The notes under the pieces are model-generated. The model saw only the letters and a program-made list of their open reading frames with translations, had not been told where the DNA came from and did no database searches. 64,000 nucleotides of DNA from Apodemus sylvaticus (taxonomy: Eukaryota; Chordata; Mammalia; Rodentia; Muridae). Below, piece by piece: positions 24,801 through 36,154 of the stretch. How positions within the stretch are numbered: position 1 is the stretch's first letter; each line of letters begins with the position of its first letter. The stretch spans positions 89,295,009 to 89,359,008 of the forward strand of contig NC_067481.1 in the NCBI RefSeq assembly GCF_947179515.1, in the 5' to 3' direction. Both the position numbers and the translations under genes were made by a program.

Positions 24801-25590
24801 TTCCTCAGGCTTTAGAATCCAAGCCCTGGTCCCCACATTGCTAGGAGGGAAAGAAACGTGGGAGCTCCACTTGGACTCTTTTGTCAAACATCAAAGGCTG
24901 GTTTCCAGCCATCCCTTGAAGTGTTAGCAAACTCCCAAGGACAGCACTTTGGGGGCCCCTCATTTGCCTTGCCTTTCCAAGGCACAAGTGGCCAATTCTG
25001 AGAGCAATTGAGTTGTGCTTGAAAAATGTCAAGTGCATTTGGAAACTACACATTTTTGCTGACGCCTGGAGTCCTGAGCGGAGCTATTTCCATGACCAAC
25101 CGCTGGGAAAAAGTTCAGCTGGGGCATCAGAAACGATTCCCCGCCACACACTGAGCAGGCCCCTCAGGGGGAAAAGCTGTCTTAATAGCAGGGTCAGGAA
25201 GACATCAGGAGTCTCTAAGTCTTCCTGGGCTGCTCCACAGCCTTGTGACTGCACCATTCCCTTGTAGCTCTTGTTTCTTGTTATTATATTTTACTCAATT
25301 TTATTTTGTCTTTACTAATGGAAACTTTTCTATTTCTCAACTTAAAAACAAACAAACAAACAACATTTAAACAGAAAACTTTGGTAAGAACAGCCAATGA
25401 AATGATGGGCGCCTGATGCCTTGCTCCCAAGGGGCCAAGGCCAGTCATTATGCTGAATCATTTAGAAGTTGAGACTCTGTGACACTTTTCCCAGAAGCCT
25501 CCTCCTCTGTCAAACCCACATTTTACACAATAGACCTATTCACAGTCTAGTGCGTTCTCTGTTAGCTAGACAGAGTTGGAAGTTGTAAAT
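21076..25590. other. Mostly unique intron sequence
   Basis: No gene is recognised. It contains a (TG)n run at 21813-21847, a T run at 22388-22407 and an AATAA run at 24457-24482. The part 23040-23480 keeps many CpGs and may be conserved. The longest reading frames (about 110-130 codons near 23.7-24.3 kb) have no recognisable domain. Confidence 0.5.
21813..21847. repeat. (TG)n microsatellite
   Basis: About 17 uninterrupted TG units. Confidence 0.95.
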
Positions 25591-25603
25591 AAGATTACAA
25601 TTT
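25591..25603. repeat. Left target-site duplication of the L1
   Basis: AAGATTACAATTT here is identical to 27551-27563 and directly adjoins the T-rich (poly-A complement) end of the L1. Confidence 0.9.
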
Positions 25604-27550
25604 TTTTAATTTATTTTATTTTTTTATTGAATACCGTCTTTATTTACATTGCCAATAGTAAAACCTTTCCTGATATCCCCCCTCCCCTAAGACTCCCAAC
25701 CCTTCCCCCTCCTCCTTCCCCCTGCCTCCATGTATATGCCTCTCCCCTACCCCCTAGTTTCCCTTTGTTCAGACCTCTGTTGAGCCTTTACCTGACCAAG
25801 GACCAAGGACCATTCTTCCCAATGATGCCCAACAAAACCTTCCTCTGCCACAATTTTGACTGGAACCTTGTGTGCCCCTTGATTGATGGTTCAGTCCCTG
25901 GGAGTCTTGAGGTGTCTGGGTGGCCGAAATCATTGTTCTTCCCATGGGGCTGTAAACCCCTTCAGCACCTCTGGACCATCCTCCAGCTCCTGCATTGGGG
26001 ACCCATGCCCAGTCCAATAGTTGGTTGCTAACATCTGCCTCTGTATTTGTAGGGCTCTGGCAGGGCCCCTCTGGAGACAGCCATGGCACACTCCTTTTGG
26101 TATACTCTTCTTGTTGTCCATAGTAGTGTCAGGGTTTGTTGACTGTTTATAGGATGAATCCCCAGGTAGGGCAGTCTCTGGGTGACTTTTACTTCAGTTT
26201 CTGCTCCACACATTGTCTCCCTTATTGCTCCTGTGACTATTTTGTTCCCTTTCTTAGAGGAACCAAAGCACCCTCACTTAAGTCCTCCATCTTCTTGAGC
26301 TGGGTGAATTGTAACTTGTTTATTTTGAGCTTTTGGGCTAACATCCGCTTATTAGTAAGTGCATACCATGTGTGTTCTTTTGTGGCTGGGTTGCTGCACT
26401 CAGGATGACACTTTCTAGTTCCATCCATTTGCCTAAGAATTTCATGAATTCACTGTTTTTAATAGCTGAATAATACTCCATTGTGTATATATGCCATAGT
26501 TTCTGTATCCATTCCTCTGTTGAGGGACATCTGGGTTTTTTCCAGCTTCTGGCTATTATAAATTAGGCTGCTATGAACATAGTGGAGCATGTCTCTTTAT
26601 TACATGTACCAGCATCTTCTGGGTAAATGCCCAGGAGTGATATAGCTGGGTCTGCTGGTAGTACTATGTCTAATTTTCTGAGGAATCGCCAAACTGATTT
26701 CCAGAGTGGTTTTACCAGCTTGCAATCCCAGCAACAATGGAAAAGTGTTCCTTTTTCCCCACATTCTCTCCAGCAACTGCTGTCCCCTGAGTTTTTCACC
26801 TTAGCCATTCTGACTGGTGTAAGGGGGAATCTCAATGTTGTTTTGATTTGCATTTCCCTGATAACTAAGGATGCTGAACATTTCTTTAGGTGCTTTAGAA
26901 CCATTCAAGTTTCCTCAGTTGAAAATTCCCTGTTTAGCTCTGTACCCCATTTTAATAGGGTTATTTGACCCTCTAGAGACTAACTTCTTGAGTTCTTTGT
27001 ATACATTGGATATTAGACCTCTATCAGATGTAGGGTTGGTAAAGATCTTTTCCCAATTTGTTGGTTGCCGTTTTGTCCTATTGACTGTGTCCTTTGCTTT
27101 ACAGAAGTTTTGCATTATTTTTAATAGCTGAATAGTAATATGAGGTCCCATTTGTCAATTATTGTTCTTAGAGCATAAGCCATTGATGTTCTGTTCAGGA
27201 ACTTTCCCCCTGTGCCCACATGTTCAAGATTTGTCCCCACTTTCTCCTCTATAAGCTTCAGTGTATCTGGTTTTATGTGTAGATCCTTGATTCACTTGGA
27301 CTTGAGCTTTGAACAAGGAGATAAGAATGGATCGATTTGCATTTTGCTGCATGCAGATCTCCAGTTGATCCAGCACCATTTGTTAAAAATCCTGTCTTTT
27401 TTCCACTGGATGTTTTTAGCTCCTTTGTCAAATAGCAAGTGACCGTATGTGTGTGGGTTCATTTCTGGGTCTTCAATTCTATTCCATTGATCTTCCTGCC
27501 TGTCTGCATACCAATACCAAACAGTTTTTTATCACTACTACTCTGTAGTA
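25604..27550 (-). mobile_element. 5'-truncated rodent L1 retrotransposon (ORF2 C-terminus plus 3' UTR)
   Basis: A ~1.95-kb L1 copy reads right to left and ends in an A-rich tail (T-rich at 25604-25629 on +). From the 5' truncation near 27550 down to about 26330 the minus strand encodes diverged ORF2 C-terminal sequence. Visible pieces include AKDTVNRTKRQPTNWEKIF (about 27100), the cysteine-rich CWRECGEKGTLFHCCWDC segment (about 26760) and a match to the ORF2 end (about 26400). The frame is broken by shifts and stops, so no protein is made. The rest is 3' UTR. The reverse-transcriptase and endonuclease domains are missing. Identical 13-bp duplications flank it, proving insertion by target-primed reverse transcription. 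Confidence 0.93.
26330..27550 (-). pseudogene. L1 ORF2 C-terminal remnant
   Basis: This is the broken coding part of the L1. The cysteine-histidine segment (C-x3-C-x7-H-C-x3-C type spacing) near 26740-26800 is the best-preserved block, followed by DIVLPADPAISLLGIYPEDA at about 26640-26690. Several frames must be combined to follow it, so it is not translated as one protein. Confidence 0.85.
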
Positions 27551-27563
27551 AAGATTACAATTT
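27551..27563. repeat. Right target-site duplication of the L1
   Basis: AAGATTACAATTT here is identical to 25591-25603. Confidence 0.9.
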
Positions 27564-28800
27564 CTTAAGGTGTTTTGAAGTTATGTGAGACACACAGCCA
27601 GGCATTCCTCTAGCCAGAGGAAGCCCAGGAATTTACAGAGCATTAAAAGGATGCCAACTCAGACATTGGTAAAAAGGGAAGCTGAAGATTATCTCTTTCT
27701 TGATAGTTTGCCTTTTCTTTTTGTTAACTGTCTTAGGTTAGCATACAGAGAAACGAGGTCTTTTAGCAAAGACCAGTTTTTTAATCACCTTGGGGTAGTG
27801 GGTTCCTAAAGTTTATCCTATAAAGATTTGTATCACCAGGGTGTTTTAAGAGAAACAAAATTCTACATGTTGTTGGTATTTTTATTTAGTCATTTTTTAC
27901 TAAAACACCAGAACATAAATGCAAAGGGGCTTCCATTTAGCCCATACATGGGTTCCAATTAGCAGTGACCAACACAGACAACATAGGACCAACCAGCAGC
28001 CTAGAAGACACAGCCTCCAGAGATAACGCAGGACCCAGAATCTGTGGGTCCTATTTTGGATGGGATACTGGGTCTTGACTACAGAAATGTACATGTTTAC
28101 CTATGACTCAGAGGCAAACATGTAAATCTATTCTAAAACTAGGCACTGAGATTACTGAAGGAGTTATAGTTTCATAGTATAAAATATTCACAATACTTAA
28201 CTTGTAATAATTTACATTATTTAGACCTTGAGAAATATTGTAGGTCATTCATTGAACAAAAACTTGTGTGACCACTGTGGTACAGGCTATGTGCTAGCTA
28301 GCAAAACATGGAATTAAATAAATCTGATATAAATACCTCCTTGGTTTTCTCTTTGTAGCAATTCAGTTCTGGTGATGGATATAGACAATGAAAGAATGCA
28401 CAGGTATATACATATATGTGCATATAACAGAAATCAAGGGTGGTTATAATAGTGAGAGACTAGTAGAGAAGGATCAAGACTTAGGAAAGAAGATCTGTGA
28501 GAAAATGGTGTTAAAGCGGAAAGCCAAACAACATGAAGAAAGGCCTAGATGAGTGCTCCCAGGACTAGAAAGAGATAGAAGGATCACTGGAGTTTCTTGG
28601 GCACCAGCAAGGCTCCAGGCTCAATGAGAGGCTACCTTAAGGAAATAAGGTATAGGGAGATAGAAAAGGATACCTAACATTCTCCTTCTGCCTCCCTCAC
28701 ACAAGCACATATGTGCATATACCACACATACTACCATCTTTCTCTCCATCTCTCTGTGTCTCTTTGTCTCTGTGTGTCTGTTTCTATGTCTATCTGTCTC
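27564..28800. other. Unique intron sequence, nothing recognised
   Basis: No coding or repeat match is recognised. The last ~60 bp become CT-rich before the microsatellite. Confidence 0.45.
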
Positions 28801-28804
28801 TGTA

Positions 28805-28906
<102 letters not shown>

Positions 28907-28956
28907 ATGCTTTACATCCTATCTCCAAAAGTACAGCAACATGAATAGTACTATTG

Positions 28957-29165
28957 CAGGGCCGGAGAAATATCTTGGTGGTTGAGAGCACTGGCTGCTT
29001 TTCCAGAGGATTCAGGTTTGGTTCTCAGTACCTACATGGCAGCTCATAGCCATCTATAACTCCAGTTCCAGGGGATCTGATACTCTCTTCTGGCCTCTGA
29101 AGACACCAGACATGCAAGCAATTTACAGACATGCAGGCAAGAAATCCATACATAAATAATTCAAA
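28957..29165 (+). repeat. B2 SINE
   Basis: The head 'agggccggagaaatatcttg', 'tggttgagagcactggctgc', 'tttccagaggattcaggtt', 'ggatctgatactctcttctg' and the 'cataaataattcaaaacac' tail are B2 in order. Pol III A- and B-box positions are present but mutated. Confidence 0.85.
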
Positions 29166-29700
29166 ACACAAAAAATGGTGTTACGATGGCAGCTTCTAGT
29201 GTGGGCTGAAAAGTCTGGGCATGAAATCTGGGAACACACAGCCGTGGAGGTAAAAAGCCAGTTTATAACTATAGATGTCTTTTGTCCTCTTTTGTGTGTG
29301 GTTGGAGGATCAGGCAACCCTCACACCTGAGGAACAAGTTGGGCTAGATATGCAGATCTGTCAGTGATGGCGGAAGCCATGGTGAGAGACAGGTCTCCCA
29401 CTACGGATTGGTAAGCTGGGTTTCATGCGTTTGAAAAATACTCAGTAATGTCTCCTTATTGGTGGAGAATGGTCCAAAAGATAAAGCTTATGGGGTCCTG
29501 ATTCAAGAGTCAGGATTTTCAGCCTTCCTTGCTTTTCACTGGCTGTTTCCACTCTTATGAGGAAGTCCGTTAGTACTTAGCAAGTTGGGAAATTCTTGAA
29601 ATGTATATCCTGTGAGTGTCAAGCTTTAAATTAAAACTTGCATATTTGAGTTCTTTGAGTTGCTCAAAAAATTCCTTAGTAAGAGCTAGTCATTAAGAAA
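29166..29700. other. Unique intron sequence, nothing recognised
   Basis: No reading frame, repeat or motif of note. Confidence 0.4.
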
Positions 29701-29701
29701 T

Positions 29702-29812
29702 GAGCACCTACAACTCTGGTCTACACAGGGAGTTCCAGGGCAGTCAGGACTACACAGAGAAACCTGCATCAAAATAAGTAAATAAAAAATAAAAAATAAA
29801 AAGGCACCTACT
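29702..29812 (+). repeat. B1 SINE right-part fragment
   Basis: 'ctggtctacacagggagttc' and 'cagggcagtcaggactacac' followed by 'agagaaacctgcatcaaaa' and an AAATAA-rich tail are the B1 3' half. Confidence 0.75.
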
Positions 29813-30429
29813 GAAAGTGTGAGGAAAACAGAATTGTCTGTCTTGACATTTTTACATTTTAGAATTGCGGCAAATGCAACTACAAAATAATAGGATTCCA
29901 ATATCTCACACATGTGTGCATGCATGCATTCAATTAATAATGTCTCCCTTGGATGTTGGGATACTAACTGGGGGCCAGAGACATGAGGATGTCCTGAGTG
30001 AGATACAGCCCTTGCCCTCAATCAGTCAGACTCTAGAGCCTAATTAGCCTTCCATATCCTTCATCTCCTGGATATGTCATTGTTTTATATAAAGTATAGT
30101 CAATCATGCTCAAATCTTATCCTTGGCATCTAAAGGAAAGAAAATAATCTATTGTCAGATGCTCTGAGAAATAGCTTCGAAGTAACAATCCTCTCCTCTA
30201 CGAAGTCACTTATTTTGTTCATACTCCATGTTCTGTTATATAGTTATCACATTATAGGTCTGAGTACCAAGGACACCATGTTCAATTGATGGGCAAAGAT
30301 GTTTTTAAAAAAGTAACCATGATCACAAGACCACACGATGCAGTCTAAACAGGGAACATAACTGATGGTTACTGCTGGAGGAAGGAGAGCTGAAACTGTT
30401 CAAGCACTGAGGTAAAAAGAGGCAGTATG

Positions 30430-30645
30430 AGATAATATTTAACAGCAGAGACTTTATCAAAACGCAGAGCTCCTGGTTTAAATCCTTAGCCACTTACCCG
30501 ACTTCTCCCAGCATGATGTTTCGAGTCTAAATTAGGGATATTATAGCATTTAGTTTGTAAATGGTAGTGACAACACATTTCAAGTGTCTTTCAATTGCAC
30601 GTATCTAATATGTGATAATACTTAGCGTCAGCATCACTGTCATCA
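30430..30645 (+). repeat. MIR SINE
   Basis: The marks 'gcagagctcctggtttaaat', 'ccttagccacttacccgact', 'tctaaattagggatattata' and 'gtgataatacttagcgtcag' follow MIR sense order. It lies about 450 bp upstream of the exon. Confidence 0.65.
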
Positions 30646-30799
30646 TCTCAGAGTGAGTGACAGTAATTCACTTTTCATATTTGCTTTGAACACTTTGCTC
30701 GATTGTTCTGGAAGGTAGAATCTAGATGTATCTGTGAAAGTATAAAATTAGGCAAACTTGTGGAAGTAAGGTGTATTACCAACCAAAGTAATCTTTGTG

Positions 30800-30819
30800 T
30801 CACACACACACACACACAC
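30800..30819. repeat. Short (CA)n microsatellite
   Basis: About ten CA units. Confidence 0.9.
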
Positions 30820-30891
30820 CCTCAGACATCCTCTGGCCCTCCAAGGTAAGGTTAATTAGCTAACATTTTACTAGAATTAAAAGAGGTAAAA

Positions 30892-31040
30892 GTTCATGTC
30901 TTGTGGCAGCCCGCACCCCTATAACTTAGTGTGTGGAAAAGGGCAGCAGCAAATGGAATTGTTGGGATCCCATTCCTTCATGTTCCATGGATGTTCATTT
31001 GCGTCTTTGAGGTCGCACCGTGTAACTGTAGAAAACAGTG
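30892..31040 (+). repeat. Direct repeat copy A, just upstream of the exon
   Basis: This ~149-bp sequence is clearly related to 31949-32091 in the same orientation. Shared blocks include acttagtgtgtgg, catggatg, tcatttgc and accgtgtaact, in the same order and at nearly the same spacing. The two copies lie about 1,050-1,060 bp apart and differ by point changes and a net 11-nt length difference. I do not recognise a repeat family. The copy ends about 60 bp before the exon. Confidence 0.8.
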
Positions 31041-31071
31041 GCTAAGCTTCTTCATTACCCAACCACAGTCA

Positions 31072-31099
31072 GGCTGACCCTTTCAATCTTCTTTTCCAG
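31072..31099 (+). promoter_or_regulatory. 3' splice acceptor of the teneurin exon
   Basis: A pyrimidine-rich tract (tttcaatcttcttttc) ends in CAG at 31097-31099, immediately before the coding match begins. A CTGAC at 31074-31078 is a plausible branch point, with its A 22 nt upstream of the AG. The exon start chosen here keeps the teneurin frame. Confidence 0.8.
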
Positions 31100-31338
31100 G
31101 CACTTCCTCTTCAAGACGTCCTCTGGAAGCACACCCCTGTTCAGCAGCTCTTCCCCGGGATACCCTTTGACCTCAGGGACCGTTTATACACCACCACCCC
31201 GCCTGTTGCCGCGGAATACATTCTCCAGGAAGGCCTTCAAGCTGAAGAAACCCTCCAAATACTGCAGTTGGAAATGCGCTGCCCTGTCGGCCATCGCCGC
31301 TGCCCTCCTCTTGGCCATTTTGCTGGCGTATTTCATAG
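31100..31338 (+). CDS. Tenm2: Internal exon of a teneurin (probably teneurin-2): end of the cytoplasmic domain plus the transmembrane helix
   Basis: Teneurins are large type II single-pass membrane proteins that act in synaptic adhesion, notably by binding latrophilins. The 239-nt exon reads through 79 full codons (31101-31337). Residues 1-40 are Ser/Thr/Pro-rich and include TPPPRLLP, a proline motif of the kind bound by SH3 adaptors. Residues 42-58 are basic (RKAFKLKKPSKYCSWK), fitting the positive-inside rule for a type II protein. Residues 59-79 (CAALSAIAAALLLAILLAYFI) form the hydrophobic membrane helix. The helix and the flanking LKKPSKYCSWKC motif match my memory of vertebrate TENM2 better than TENM1, TENM3 or TENM4, so the paralogue call is likely but unchecked. 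The first base completes a codon begun in the previous exon and the last G starts a split codon. The exon is therefore asymmetric, and the stop just after the donor is intronic. All other exons lie outside the window. Confidence 0.85.
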
Positions 31339-31344
31339 GTAAGT
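31339..31344 (+). promoter_or_regulatory. 5' splice donor of the teneurin exon
   Basis: TAG|GTAAGT is a perfect extended consensus for U1 pairing at intron positions +1 to +6. It lies directly after the last hydrophobic residues of the transmembrane helix, so the next exon begins the extracellular side. Confidence 0.85.
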
Positions 31345-31948
31345 GAAAGCCGCCTTGGTGTCATCCTGGTGGTGAGAAGGTCAGGGAAGAGGCCATGGGC
31401 TTGTGAATTTTGAAGCCCTCTGATGTCTGTACAATTTGCCTGTTGGCTCTTATAAAAAAACGTAATCATGAGCGATGGATAGGATGATTTTTTTTTCCTC
31501 CTGGAATCCATTCCAGTCATGACTCTAGCTGAGATTTATCGGAGGTGAAGTTATGCATCTTGGCTGTGCCTTTTCCTGGAGAGGAGCTAAGAATTATCAT
31601 CCCTGCAAATCCCAGCCTCCACTCCCACAGTAACCATCTAGATTTCTCTCTGTCACTGGCTTTGAATGCAAACCAGGGCTGTGATATTCACACAGCACCG
31701 GTTCTCTAGAAACTCAAGAGAAGGATAGGTGTCCTTGTGCATAGAACATCTTGACCAGGGAGAAAGCCAAACCAACTCATTGGTTTTCAGAGCTATAGAA
31801 CAGAAATGGGAATGAGAGGCCAGAGCCTACAACAGGATCTTCATCCAGACTCAAATACTCACAGACAGTTGACCTGGTCTGGCTTCCTTTCCTTTCCTCT
31901 GCTTGGCCTCAGTTGCCATCCCACTGTGTGGTGTTGAATTTCAATAGA

Positions 31949-32091
31949 GTTTGTGTCTTGGGGCAGCAGCCATCAATCCTGTGACTTAGTGTGTGGGAAA
32001 GGGAGAAAATGCTGGGGTACCTTCCTTCGTGTTTCATGGATGCTCATTTGCATCTACGAGGTACCACCGTGTAACTATGAAGAACAGCAGA
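31949..32091 (+). repeat. Direct repeat copy B, ~610 bp downstream of the exon
   Basis: This is the partner of copy A at 30892-31040, in direct orientation. The sequence after it does not resemble the exon, so only the non-coding segment is visibly duplicated. It is either a decayed tandem duplication or two insertions of an unrecognised dispersed repeat. Confidence 0.8.
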
Positions 32092-35000
32092 TGTCTGGGG
32101 GCTCAGAGGCAGGGTGCCACGTGATAGGAGCATCCTGGGCTGGACTCAAAAGCCTGTTCACAGTTCCTGGCCCTGACAAAGAACTCCATTGCTGCTGCTC
32201 TGTCAGCTAAGCTTGCCAATGGCAGATCTCCTGGCCCAGGCAGAGGCCATGGTGGTGTTTGTTAAAGTTTATTTGAAACACTTGATGGTTCTGGCTTGCT
32301 TTTAGGGCAGCTATGACAGATCTCCCTGGTTTGGCTGTGCCATGTTGCAGAGCAAACCTATAAAACACCAGCTAAAAGAGGCCGACTCCAAAAACAGTTC
32401 CAAACATGCAGGAAAAATCTCCTCCCATTTAGGAAAAGAAGACAAGGCATTACTGACACTGTCTAGGGTGGCCTTCTTTCTCTCTCTCTCCTATGGGCCC
32501 TCCTTTCCCACTCAGCAGTGGGGCTCCTACACTTAATCCCTTCCCTCTGGCATGATGCCTGCCAGAGAACAGGCAGGCCCAGAACTTCCCAGATCATTTG
32601 ACCTAAGCTCACCTGGTGGCAGAGGAGTGTAATGGTATGCCTCTAGAAATTTGGGGCCTTGCCCAAGTTAGACTAGTATAAGCCAAAAATCAATATACAG
32701 TTTTCATTGTCTTCTACAATATAATTCTGCTTGTCCTACTCTAGAAAAATAAACATTTACATGTTCCTTATCAGCTGCATTTATCAGGAGTGTCCTCTTA
32801 AATTGAGGATACTGACACTCTGGGGAAAGGAAATGGGCCATATTTGTCTGGGGTTTTGCAAGACATTTTGCACTCTTAACCCTCTGTGCCCACTGGGAAC
32901 AGAGGCCTGACACTCATCATCCCTAATTTTAAGTCACCTCTGCTTCTTGCCTCTTGATAAAGGTTAGAGCGGTGGATTGACTTGAACTGCAATCCCCCCA
33001 CACACACCCCAATCACCTAACTGAGATCTTTGTGTTATTAGAGGAGATTTTGTGTGAGTCCCCAGGTAGCTGTTTCAGGGCCTTGGTGGAAGCAAATTGA
33101 ATGTGCCTTTAGGGTCTTTGCATGATTTGGCTTTGTGTCAGAAACTTCAAAAAGAGTCCATGGGCTCCCTTCTCAGGCTTAATGTTCTGCTGGGCCAGTG
33201 GGCACCATGGGGAACCCAGATATAGAAATTGAGGCACTGCCTGCCTCTGCCAATGGTGTCCCTAGTGTGTCTCCTCCTCCCCTTGCAAAGGAAAGTTAGA
33301 TGGCTAGCGCCTGATTTATTGAACTTGATAGTTAAAATATAATAGCTCTCTCTAAGGGTGATCACATAAATGGGCAACTGTGTAGTGAGAGTTGAATGTT
33401 TTAATCGGATGTGTAACTTGTAAATGATGGATTAGGAAACATATTTATCCTTAGTCTGGAGGCTACTGGAAGCTGGGCCTGAGCATCTTACTATGGTTTA
33501 TTGGTTTATAATCCATCATTCCCTATTTTGTAGGCTTTAGGTGAGATTATGCTTTGACCCTGGAGTATTGAAAAATAGTTTATGACTCCAACTGAGTGGT
33601 GTGACTGGCCAGTTTGCCCAGCAGTGATGAAGATAAAGGTGGAGCTACACAGTACTGTCAGCTCCTCCCAGAGATGGCCAGAGATCTGCAGGCTTGGTAA
33701 TGGGTCCAGATCCTAAGTGCTGACATTGGACCCAGCAATCCATTTCTCCATGGAGAACGGTTTGCCTTCTGAGCCTTGGCTTCCTGAGTACAGCGTGAGG
33801 GCAAGATAGTTATTTACGCACAGAATCTCTGAAGTACAGTGAGGATTAATTAATGTGTATAAATCACTTTGAAGATGAAAAGCAGTATATTATTAATTAC
33901 GAAGCTGCGGGGGCATAAACACTGCATGCCAAACACAGAGGAGAGTGTTGCAGGGCACACAGGCATTGATTGTACCAACCTAAAACAAGCCATCAGGGAA
34001 GGACAGACATCATAAAATCCCAGGGCCCCTGTTAAAGAGACTGGCACATGCAAGACCTTAGACCATTCTGGTTCACACACAACTCCCTATTCCACAAGAA
34101 CATGACAGGCCCTGAAATTGAAGCATCAGCTCCAGGACATTTATGGGCAGGCAGTGGATTCAGGCCTGCCAGGCACTGTGACAAATAGGCCAAATTATCT
34201 TTCTTGCATGTTCAAACCCGCGGAGAGAAGCTTTTTCAGAAGTGAGCAATTTGGAATAGCTTTTGCCCCATGGCGAGTTCTTCCATATATCCAGGCATGT
34301 GGGTAGGTGTAAAACACGGAATGCCAGCCAGCCCTTGTGCTGATTGGAAGACGTGGCCCTTCACTGACTCCAGAAAGGTTCCCCCAGTCATGCAGCTGGA
34401 GTAAGAGATCATCTATGAAACCTTCTTCCATCCAGTCGTCTCTGTGCCAAATTCCCCCAGTGGAAAAACACCCTGAAAGAAATTACTCTGAAAAGCAGCA
34501 GAAACCATCATGAGACCACTCTGTATATGATGCAGCCCTGGCCCAAACCAATCCTTGTCTAGGAGAGCTTGCCTGGGAAAGGCAAGGGAACTGCTTTCAT
34601 GAGAGACAACTTTCTTCTTTGGGCAGCTCAAGTGTTTTCATTGCCTACAATGTCAGAAGTTTCCCTATATGCCTATGTTTCCAAGTCAAATAGAGACAGT
34701 ATAAACACACAGTCTTTCATCTTCCTAGTACATAAAACACAACAGGAGCTAGTTAGAACCTTCATCCTCCTTCAAGCTAGATGCATTCTTGATAAAAAAG
34801 AACTTTTATATAAAATTATAGGATGATTCCTTTTAAGTCACATGGCCCAGTCACCAACATACTCTGGAATGGAAGATGAAATTTAAAATCATTTGATAAA
34901 TACTACCCTGAGACTAACTGTGTGTCTGGCTAATTGCAGCCGTAGTCTTCTCTACCTCATCCCTTTGCCCTTCTCATAGGCACCCTGTCTTTCCCACAGC

Positions 35001-35200
35001 TCCCCAGGATTTCAGTCAGCCAACTTCTCAAGTCCTAAAATGAAACCCAGTGATTCCTCTGTTGTCATCAACTCCTCATATGTAATTCTACCTTTATTCA
35101 CAGGGAATATTGGTTGGTTTTTATTCTTCTAGAATCCTCTCCTAACAGAGTGGGCAGAAACTGTACCCCACCCCACCCCCAGTCTTCTTCCCTATCCCCA
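32092..35200. other. Unique intron sequence, nothing firmly recognised
   Basis: No further exon or recognised repeat. Reading frames here are short and lack domains. Confidence 0.45.
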
Positions 35201-35212
35201 TGTCTTTTGCTA

Positions 35213-35455
35213 TGGAGGTCAGCAAACTTTACCAGAGAGAGACAATGGTGAAAATTTGGAGTTCTGCAGAATCCAGTCATTGAGACTCAGATCAGTCACA
35301 CTGAGTGTCACAGGTCACATAGGTTCCAATGGGTCACAAAATACCATTCTTCATATTTCTTTTTAATCATTAAAAACAATTCTTAAGGTCATGTGCCAAA
35401 CACAAAGAAGCAGTAGACTAGATTTTACCCAAAGGCCAGAATCCATCAGCCCATT
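35213..35455. repeat. Possible hAT-Charlie-type DNA transposon relic
   Basis: It starts 'ggtcagcaaactttaccaga' and ends with 'gtagactagattttacccaa', resembling the ends of an ancient non-autonomous hAT element. The match is weak and the family is not assigned. Confidence 0.3.
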
Positions 35456-35817
35456 CAAAGCCTTTACCCCTCATTTACTAATAATATCTTGGCAGGGTAA
35501 AATTCAATTGCTTTCTGACTAGTAAGAGTTCAGCCATGAATCCACCATAAATGAAACCTGTGACTGCCATGTTCTGACACTGATATCCTAATCCATAATA
35601 AATAACTAATCTGGATTCCTGGACTGAGACAAAACATAAAGAAAGCAAGCAATGTTTTAAAAACCTTCTACAGAAGGTTCCATCCTAAAAATACGGCTTC
35701 TAACTAGACTTTTGAAGCAGTACTTCAGCCCACAGATGGAACTGTGGGGAAAGCTCCCTCCCATTTTGCTACATAACCCTTTCCCCTCCACTGTTATCAT
35801 CTCCCTCTCCATGTGCT

Positions 35818-36154
35818 GGTTTGAATGAAAATGGTCCCCATAGACCCATAGGGAATGGCATGTAGTAGCTGTGAACTTATTGGAGGAAATGTGTTATTGT
35901 GGGTAGCCTTTGAGGTCTCAGATGCTCATGCCACACCCAGTGTGACATCCTCTTTCTGCTGCCTGCTGATCTAGACATAAAACTCTCAGCTCCTTCTCCA
36001 GCGCCACATACACCTGTGCACTGCCATGCCTCCCACCATGATGATAATGGACTAAACCTCTGAAACTGTAAGTCAGCCCCTATACAATGTTGTCCTTTAT
36101 AAGAGTTACTGTGGGCATGGTGTCTCTTCACAGCAATGGAAACACTAACTGAGA
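35818..36154 (+). repeat. Rodent LTR-like repeat, second copy
   Basis: It begins TGCTGGTTTGAATG, contains 'cataaaactctcagctcctt', 'gatgataatggactaaacct', 'acaatgttgtcctttataag' and 'agagttactgtgggcatggt', and ends ACTGAGACA. It is homologous to the right part of 19588-20126. TG...CA ends and an AATAAA-like region suggest a solo LTR. Confidence 0.65.

Noticed and set aside
26237..27151. Minus-strand frames with a cysteine-rich motif as a functional gene
   Set aside because: They are fragments of a 5'-truncated, frame-broken L1 ORF2 within a copy bounded by target-site duplications.
31173..31520. Antisense 115-codon frame over the teneurin exon
   Set aside because: It is the shadow of the coding exon on the other strand and runs into the intron on the exon's 3' side.
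32092..32230. Second, duplicated teneurin exon after repeat copy B
   Set aside because: The sequence following copy B shows no similarity to the exon and has no acceptor plus reading frame matching teneurin.
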